NCBI GenBank assembly: GCA_013425425.1
Contig: JACCLJ010000080.1
Span: 1-10,265 of the forward strand
DNA: 10,265 nucleotides
Source: Microcaldota archaeon
GTDB lineage: Archaea; Micrarchaeota; Micrarchaeia; Anstonellales; Bilamarchaeaceae
Reading direction: 5' to 3'
Below the pieces are notes generated by a model that was not told the origin of the DNA, ran no database searches, and was given only the letters and a program-made list of their open reading frames with translations. The position numbers were made by a program, and so were the translations under genes. Of this stretch, positions 6,389 to 10,265 are shown one piece after another. Within the stretch, counting starts at the first letter, position 1, and each line of letters starts with the position of its first letter.

Positions 6389-6871
6389 ATGGCCATAAAA
6401 TCCGGCGGTTTCATCGAATTCGTAAAAAGCGTGATAGGCTCGGCTAAAAAGGGAGGCCTTAAAGGCAAGGACCTGAAGAAGCTGGAGCACCTGCTGAGGA
6501 AAACCGGGAAACGCAACCGCATTCTCGCGCAGGGGATACTCACCGCCCTCGCTCTCGGCGGCGCCGGAAGGAAGGATATCGGGAGGTTCAGCGAGCTTCT
6601 CGGAGCGGCAAACCAGAGGATAGCAGAGGACAGGGAGCCGTTCACCCCTAAGCAGCAGGAGGAGCTCAACGGAATTTTCAGCAGGGCTTTCATATCCAGA
6701 AAAACGGCAAAATGGTTCTCCATGCAGCTGGACGAGCTGGTCGCGGAGGAGATAAACTCCTTCATCTACGGCGAAAGGCAGCTCATGGAAAAGGTGCCGG
6801 AGAAGAAATCGGTCAGGTTCGAGGCGGAAATGCCTTCGGTTAAAAGAAAGGAAGAGAAGGTAAAACTCTGA
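6389..6871 (+). CDS. Unrecognised basic, helical protein (first gene of a two-gene unit)
   Basis: I do not recognise this 160-residue protein. It has no signal peptide, membrane segment or cysteine cluster. The N-terminal part is basic and rich in Lys (residues 15-45, KKGGLKGKDLKKLEHLLRK), followed by a small-residue helical stretch (AQGILTALALGGAGRKDIGRF). The middle (about 65-125) looks like amphipathic helices, and the last 35 residues are charged and probably disordered. The composition would suit nucleic-acid or ribosome association, but that is a guess. It begins at the ATG at 6389 with a shared promoter 27 bases upstream. Only 15 bases separate its stop from the LAGLIDADG-like gene, so the two are probably co-transcribed. 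Confidence 0.72.
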   Translation: MAIKSGGFIEFVKSVIGSAKKGGLKGKDLKKLEHLLRKTGKRNRILAQGILTALALGGAGRKDIGRFSELLGAANQRIAEDREPFTPKQQEELNGIFSRAFISRKTAKWFSMQLDELVAEEINSFIYGERQLMEKVPEKKSVRFEAEMPSVKRKEEKVKL

Positions 6872-6886
6872 CTGGGGTTTTATGCC

Positions 6887-7411
6887 ATGAAAATTAAACT
6901 CACTCCCGAACTGTCATACTTCATAGGCCTTTGGCGGAAATGCAGGACCTTCGAGGGGCTCGGGGTGAAGGGGAAAAAAGAGCTGCTGGAAGTATTCTCG
7001 AAAATTGCGATCGACCTGCAGCTTACGACCCCGGAAAAGTTCATCGCCGAAGAAGACCGCGTCTACTTTTACCATACCGCCTACAGGAAATTCTTCCAGG
7101 ATATCGAAAAAGAGCAGCTGGAGAGGTTCAAATACCTGAACGAGTATTCCGCAGGCTATCTCGCCGGCATTTTCGACGGAGCGGGAAGCATAGACGAAAA
7201 GGGCATCGTTTCAATTTCAAAAATGAACCGGGAGGACGAGCTCATGCTGCTCAGGCTCGGTTTCAATACGAAAAGGAGGAGCGGTGCCCTGGTGATAGAG
7301 CGTCCGCTGATATTCCTGACATTCATCAGGAACTCCTCAAAACTTTTCAGGGAGCACGAAATTTTCAAATACGTGGAAAAATCAAAAATAAAAAACAAGA
7401 AAAAGCAGTGA
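6887..7411 (+). CDS. Degenerate LAGLIDADG-family protein, probably nuclease-dead
   Basis: The 174-residue protein resembles a monomeric two-repeat LAGLIDADG protein. The second repeat is clear: residues 91-101, YLAGIFDGAGS, followed by a beta-rich stretch and an RLGFNTKRRSGALVI segment, as in homing endonucleases. The first repeat is weaker: YFIGLWRKCR at 11-20 followed by GLGVKGKKELLEVF. Catalytic cleavage in this family uses the acidic residue at position eight of each motif. Here those positions are Ala99 and, on my alignment, Cys19, so metal-dependent cutting is unlikely. It is free-standing, not inside an intron or intein. A domesticated DNA- or RNA-binding role, as with WhiA, is the best inference. 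The ATG at 6887 lies 15 bases after the upstream stop. A weak TGGGGT precedes it. Confidence 0.65.
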   Translation: MKIKLTPELSYFIGLWRKCRTFEGLGVKGKKELLEVFSKIAIDLQLTTPEKFIAEEDRVYFYHTAYRKFFQDIEKEQLERFKYLNEYSAGYLAGIFDGAGSIDEKGIVSISKMNREDELMLLRLGFNTKRRSGALVIERPLIFLTFIRNSSKLFREHEIFKYVEKSKIKNKKKQ

Positions 7412-7444
7412 AACGCCGCAGATCCATCCGTCTGTACGGCGTTT
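7411..7444. repeat. Stem-loop immediately after the LAGLIDADG-like gene
   Basis: Arms AAACGCCG (7411-7418) and CGGCGTTT (7437-7444) are exactly complementary. CAGA/TCTG inside extends the stem to 12 pairs with a two-base bulge and an 8-base loop. It begins at the last base of the stop codon and is not followed by a T-run. It may stabilise the 3' end or be part of the palindrome cluster. Confidence 0.65.
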
Positions 7445-7457
7445 ATCCGGATGTCGA

Positions 7458-7557
7458 TGTCCCAGAAATCGAAGATTTCTGGACAGTTGTGAAATGTAGC
7501 GGCCTTCGGCCGCGACAGTTGAAACCAGAGGTTTCAACATATAAAATTTCACAACAT
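7458..7557. repeat. Nested palindromic element
   Basis: Hairpin B: TGT, a bulged C, CCAGAAATC, loop GAA, GATTTCTGG, ACA (7458-7485). Next an outer stem GTTGTGAAAT (7486-7495) pairs perfectly with ATTTCACAAC (7546-7555). Inside its loop lie hairpin C (arms GCGGCC 7499-7504 and GGCCGC 7508-7513, loop TTC, flanked by TGT and ACA) and hairpin D (arms GTTGAAACC 7518-7526 and GGTTTCAAC 7530-7538, loop AGA). B plus the outer stem, and C plus D, share one plan: TGT, palindrome, ACA, GTTG, palindrome, CAAC, AT. The second unit (7495-7540) sits in the loop of the first. It could be a mobile palindromic repeat or a structured RNA. It matches no RNA family I know. Confidence 0.8.
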
Positions 7558-7592
7558 GCAACAACCCCGGCATGTACGGAGTTGCTGCAATG
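7555..7592. repeat. Stem-loop downstream of the eL41 stop codon
   Basis: GCAACAAC (7558-7565) pairs with GTTGCTGC (7581-7588) at seven of eight positions. Flanking CAT/ATG extends it with one bulged A, and CCG/CGG can pair inside the loop. It lies one base beyond the eL41 stop on the minus strand, so it may act as that gene's 3' end or terminator, or belong to the adjoining palindrome cluster. Confidence 0.55.
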
Positions 7593-7706
7593 CTAGAGCT
7601 CGCCTATCCGTCTTTTCATTTTTCTCTTGAGCCTGCGCCTTTTCTTCTTTACCCATTTCCAGCGCATCCTGTTTTTCTTTTTCCATTTCCTAGGTCTTGA
7701 ACCCAT
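7593..7706 (-). CDS. rpl41e: Large-subunit ribosomal protein eL41
   Basis: This 37-residue reading frame starts at 7706 and stops with TAG at 7593. The peptide begins MGSRPRKWKKKNRMRWKW and continues VKKKRRRLKRKMKRRIGEL. It is almost entirely Lys, Arg and Trp, and RMRWKWVKKKRRRLKRKMKRR matches the plan of eL41 (RxKWRKKRxRRLKRKRRKxR), the single-helix protein that sits at the ribosomal subunit interface in archaea and eukaryotes. eL41 is usually about 25 residues, so the N-terminal dozen is an extension, and an internal ATG at residue 14 is an alternative start. A purine-rich GGGGGAT lies shortly before the first ATG. Genes this short are often missed by automatic annotation. Confidence 0.85.
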   Translation of the reverse strand: MGSRPRKWKKKNRMRWKWVKKKRRRLKRKMKRRIGEL

Positions 7707-7760
7707 CAGCTATCCCCCGCATTCTGCTATCTCTCGCATTATGAAGAGTTAGGTTATTGC

Positions 7761-7794
7761 TAAGAAATATTTATATATATTAAGTCTTTTCTTA
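7761..7794. promoter_or_regulatory. TATA region with flanking inverted repeat, upstream of the surface-protein pair
   Basis: ATATTTATATATAT at 7767-7780 is centred about 26 bases before the ATG at 7799, giving a leaderless mRNA for the surface protein. Read on the minus strand, the same box would start eL41 transcripts near 7743-7747 with a leader of about 35-40 bases. TAAGAAA (7761-7767) and TTTCTTA (7788-7794) form a perfect 7-base inverted repeat around the box, which could be an operator or a chance AT-rich match. Confidence 0.5.
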
Positions 7795-7798
7795 ATGC

Positions 7799-9394
7799 AT
7801 GCTTAAGTGGTTCCTGCCAGTGCTTACGTTACTCCTTTTCATAGGCATGGTTTCCGCCCAATCAAACAGTTCCACAACGGAGGGGGGGAACATAAGCACG
7901 GCAAACCTGAACCTGACCGCTCCGACCGAGCACTGGGCCGGAATAGTCGGATGGCTGAACGGCACCGCCATAACGAACCTTCTGTTTCCTGCTTCCACGC
8001 AGAACGTGAGCAACAGCACGATATACACCAACATGCCGAACGGCAGTTACGTCTCATACTGGAACTATTCGATGATAGTCACGCGCCTGCCATTCAAGCC
8101 GAACTTCAGCGATATGTCCACGCCTGTCACGGCAGATTTCGATGAGGGCGGCATGTTCGAAAACTTCACGACATTCCTGGGCCTCAACACGAGCGCCCTC
8201 ATTGACGGCCCGCTCAATACATTCTGCAATCCGGCATGCACCTACACCACCTGTTACATCTTCAACGCGCCCATCTCCTGCCCCTACATACTTCTCAATA
8301 ACAACACCCCGATGGCGGTGCTCAAGTTCTCCAACGGCACGAACGATGAGCCGCTTTTCGTTGGGGTGATCGACTCCCTGCTAGGCTACAACGGCAGCTA
8401 TTTCGATTTCGAGTACATGGTGCCCACGTTCGAAGAATATTACTTCTACATATACGCTCCGGAGGAATGCAACATAACCGTCTGGATAGACGACGTCCAG
8501 ACCGTGACGTTTCCGCGGACCGGCACACCCTACAAAGCGGAATTCCTTGTCCGTGACGAGCAACTCAATCCCGTCGCCAATGCGACCGTGCGGGTCGTTG
8601 AGAACAACGGCAGGAACATACTCTATCCGATTCTTGATGCCGCGAAATCCTTCCTTGGCATGGGTGACATGCTGACAAATTCATCTGGCCACGCGATTTT
8701 CGCGCTCGAACCGACAAGGTACAACATACCAAACGGCTACGGCTATGAAACCTACGTTGAGGCGACGAAACTGCCTTTCTACTGCAGGCGCAATCTCTCC
8801 GTAGCGAGCTATTCCTCGCTCACCCCGACATACCGGACCTCTCTCGTGAACGAGGCGTACGGAAGCCAGGTGAAGAGCTCGGTGCAGAACATGAATTCGC
8901 TTGCCAGCACCGCGTCGAAATGGATAATCGCGGGCAAGATGCGGGTGATAAACATAAATGTTTCGACTAACGGAAGCTACTCGCCGCTTCCGACGCTGAA
9001 GGCGGGCGCGCCGAACATGCTCAACATAACGGCCTACAGCGGCTCGGACGTGATCAACGCAACCGTTTACGGCAGAGAGGCAAACGGCCTGATAATATTC
9101 GTTCCGCTCCAGCCGGACAAGATCTTATACAACAATACTGCGGCCTCCTTCTACACGAACGAGACTCCGATGATAATCCCGACAAGGTACAACAACAACG
9201 CGAATCTCACGCTCATTCTCAGCGTGAACGGCACGGATTTCGCGACGCTCTCCTTCGCCGTGGATTCCGTGCTCGAGCCGCCCACTGCAGGGGAAGCGGA
9301 CATGGACGGCACGACATACACTTTAATAGCCTCCGCTCTCCAGAACATCAACATGGTGCTTTCGAACATCGGAAAATCGATTTCAACGGTGTAA
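7799..9394 (+). CDS. Exported, heavily sequon-rich surface protein
   Basis: The 531-residue protein begins with a typical signal peptide (MLKWFLPVLTLLLFIGMVSAQS), probably cut after SAQ. I count about 26 N-x-S/T sequons, roughly one per 20 residues, which points to an N-glycosylated archaeal envelope protein. Residues about 245-325 (KAEFLVRDEQLNPVANATVRVVENN through LTNSSGHAIFALEPTRY) look like a carboxypeptidase-regulatory or Ig-type beta-sandwich repeat. A four-cysteine cluster lies near 143-160 (CNPACTYTTC, then PISC). No C-terminal membrane anchor is visible, and the chain ends in a polar helix, so it may be attached through partners or released. Three bases separate it from the next exported protein, so the two are surely one transcript. 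S-layer component or adhesin are both possible, and I do not recognise the family. Confidence 0.8.
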   Translation: MLKWFLPVLTLLLFIGMVSAQSNSSTTEGGNISTANLNLTAPTEHWAGIVGWLNGTAITNLLFPASTQNVSNSTIYTNMPNGSYVSYWNYSMIVTRLPFKPNFSDMSTPVTADFDEGGMFENFTTFLGLNTSALIDGPLNTFCNPACTYTTCYIFNAPISCPYILLNNNTPMAVLKFSNGTNDEPLFVGVIDSLLGYNGSYFDFEYMVPTFEEYYFYIYAPEECNITVWIDDVQTVTFPRTGTPYKAEFLVRDEQLNPVANATVRVVENNGRNILYPILDAAKSFLGMGDMLTNSSGHAIFALEPTRYNIPNGYGYETYVEATKLPFYCRRNLSVASYSSLTPTYRTSLVNEAYGSQVKSSVQNMNSLASTASKWIIAGKMRVININVSTNGSYSPLPTLKAGAPNMLNITAYSGSDVINATVYGREANGLIIFVPLQPDKILYNNTAASFYTNETPMIIPTRYNNNANLTLILSVNGTDFATLSFAVDSVLEPPTAGEADMDGTTYTLIASALQNINMVLSNIGKSISTV

Positions 9395-9397
9395 ATT

Positions 9398-10265
9398 ATG
9401 ATGAAAAAATTCGCTATTTTGATTTTGGTTTTCGGGCTTGCCTTTTCACAGAGCGCCCAGATAATAGACAACGCGAATACCATCCAGGACGTCTATTCCT
9501 CAGCCGCGTACAAGGTTTACGTTGACACTTTCGGCACCAATCCGGATTTCGGGATGAGGCTGTGCAGCGCCGGCCAGAAATACGTTGCAGCCGTCTATTC
9601 GGCCAATCTCGGCGGGGGAAACTACGTCTATGAAGCCATAAGCAAGAACCTCACGACCGGCTCTTCTGATACGCTTGTCTACACCAGCAACAATCTGGGC
9701 GGAGGGTGTTTTGCAACTCCAGTTGACGCATTCGCATTCTCGCAATTCCGCGACTTCACAAGAACGCCGCGCGTTTACGTTTCGGCATTTCCGGGCAGGG
9801 TACATGCCATGTATTCGAACAGCGCCGACGGCTCCTCGCCAAGCTTTGTTGGCGTGAATTTTGCCGAGGGATGGCTCAGGGGCTCCTATTCCACGACGCG
9901 CTCCTTCAGCGAAGCGACGGGCAACGTGACGGGCGACGTAACGTCCATAACATTCGAAACCGACATAGGGAGCATAAGCAGAAGCCCGTCGGATTCGGAC
10001 TGGGGGCTGAATTCTTCCACAGGAAGGAGCATGCTCCTCGCGTTGTGCAGCGACGATTTTGGCGACACATGCTCCGACGCGAAAGTAATCAACTCATCGG
10101 GCCAGCTTCCGACGCAACTGAAGCTAAACCAGCCCACAAGCGACTCGGTAATATACAACAGGTATCTTGTCGTTGACGGGCTCGGCTATGGGCCGCTGTG
10201 CATCGGAGCAGACCTAACGCTCGTGTCCGTTTCATTCTCAAACAATCCGGTCAATCCAGGGCAGC
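9398..10265 (+). CDS. Exported surface protein, truncated by the right edge
   Basis: An open frame of 289 codons runs off the window. It starts MMKKFAILILVFGLAFSQSAQ, a signal peptide with probable cleavage after SQSAQ. The start lies three bases after the upstream stop, and GGTG at 9388-9391, overlapping the end of the upstream gene, gives a Shine-Dalgarno site six bases before the ATG. The visible mature part is rich in Ser, Thr, Gly, Tyr and Asn, like extracellular beta proteins, with several cysteines and about four sequons. The last residues (DLTLVSVSFSNNPVNPGQ) resemble the first strand of a CARDB-type adhesion repeat, so more such repeats may follow outside the window. It is probably a partner of the preceding surface protein. 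The family is not recognised. Confidence 0.82.
   Translation, partial: MMKKFAILILVFGLAFSQSAQIIDNANTIQDVYSSAAYKVYVDTFGTNPDFGMRLCSAGQKYVAAVYSANLGGGNYVYEAISKNLTTGSSDTLVYTSNNLGGGCFATPVDAFAFSQFRDFTRTPRVYVSAFPGRVHAMYSNSADGSSPSFVGVNFAEGWLRGSYSTTRSFSEATGNVTGDVTSITFETDIGSISRSPSDSDWGLNSSTGRSMLLALCSDDFGDTCSDAKVINSSGQLPTQLKLNQPTSDSVIYNRYLVVDGLGYGPLCIGADLTLVSVSFSNNPVNPGQ

Noticed and set aside
6887..7411. Active homing endonuclease inside an intron or intein
   Set aside because: The gene is free-standing with intact neighbours on both sides, and both catalytic acidic positions are substituted.
7486..7555. Cloverleaf-like fold suggesting a tRNA
   Set aside because: No T-loop GGTTCGA motif, no seven-base anticodon loop and no CCA-type acceptor design. 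The loops are three bases.
7458..7557. Box C/D or H/ACA guide RNA
   Set aside because: No paired C and D boxes. The ACA triplets are not placed with a kink-turn or guide pocket as archaeal H/ACA RNAs require.
7411..7592. CRISPR array
   Set aside because: The palindromes differ in sequence, there are no identical direct repeats with regular unique spacers, and no cas genes are present.
6931..7596. 221-codon plus-strand frame overlapping the LAGLIDADG-like gene and running through the palindromes
   Set aside because: It overlaps the better-supported frame for most of its length, has Arg-rich shadow composition, and its tail is simply the palindromes translated.

Overview
The window looks like a chromosomal segment of an archaeon, most likely a small-genome or uncultivated lineage. 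The lineage guess is weak and rests on gene content and style only. The archaeal assignment is firmer. The left edge holds the start of an aIF2-beta gene, a 37-codon eL41 ribosomal protein gene lies at 7593-7706, a Dph6-type diphthamide ligase is present, and AT-rich TATA-like boxes sit about 25-28 bases upstream of several start codons. That spacing implies leaderless mRNAs. No stretch longer than 300 bases lacks a gene.

Left third (1-3278): aIF2-beta (minus, cut by the window edge) diverges from a cysteine-rich exported protein. Then come a stand-alone asparagine-synthase-type PP-loop protein, a GAF-like plus GGDEF protein with all diguanylate cyclase signature motifs and an RxxD inhibitory site, and a small zinc-ribbon protein with an acidic tail. 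GGDEF proteins are rare in archaea, so this one stands out. It is also the only gene here with a consensus AGGAGG ribosome binding site.

Middle (3265-6335): an NagD-like HAD phosphatase (minus) and Dph6 (plus) diverge from a 32-base gap that appears to hold two interlocked TATA boxes. A HEAT-repeat protein (minus) converges on Dph6 with overlapping stop codons, and PurM (minus) lies upstream of the HEAT gene. PurM shares a short divergent promoter region with the next plus-strand gene.

Right third (6389-10265): an unrecognised basic helical protein is followed 15 bases later by a LAGLIDADG-family protein whose two catalytic acidic positions both appear lost. Between this pair and eL41 is a 180-base cluster of near-perfect palindromes. 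In its core, one two-hairpin unit appears to be nested in the loop of a second unit of the same design. The window ends in a tandem pair of exported surface proteins, the first with about 26 N-glycosylation sequons, the second running off the right edge.

Taken together this is mostly housekeeping (translation, diphthamide, purine synthesis, phosphatase) interspersed with lineage-specific genes. The best candidates for something undescribed are the archaeal GGDEF protein, the dead LAGLIDADG protein with its partner, and the nested palindromes.
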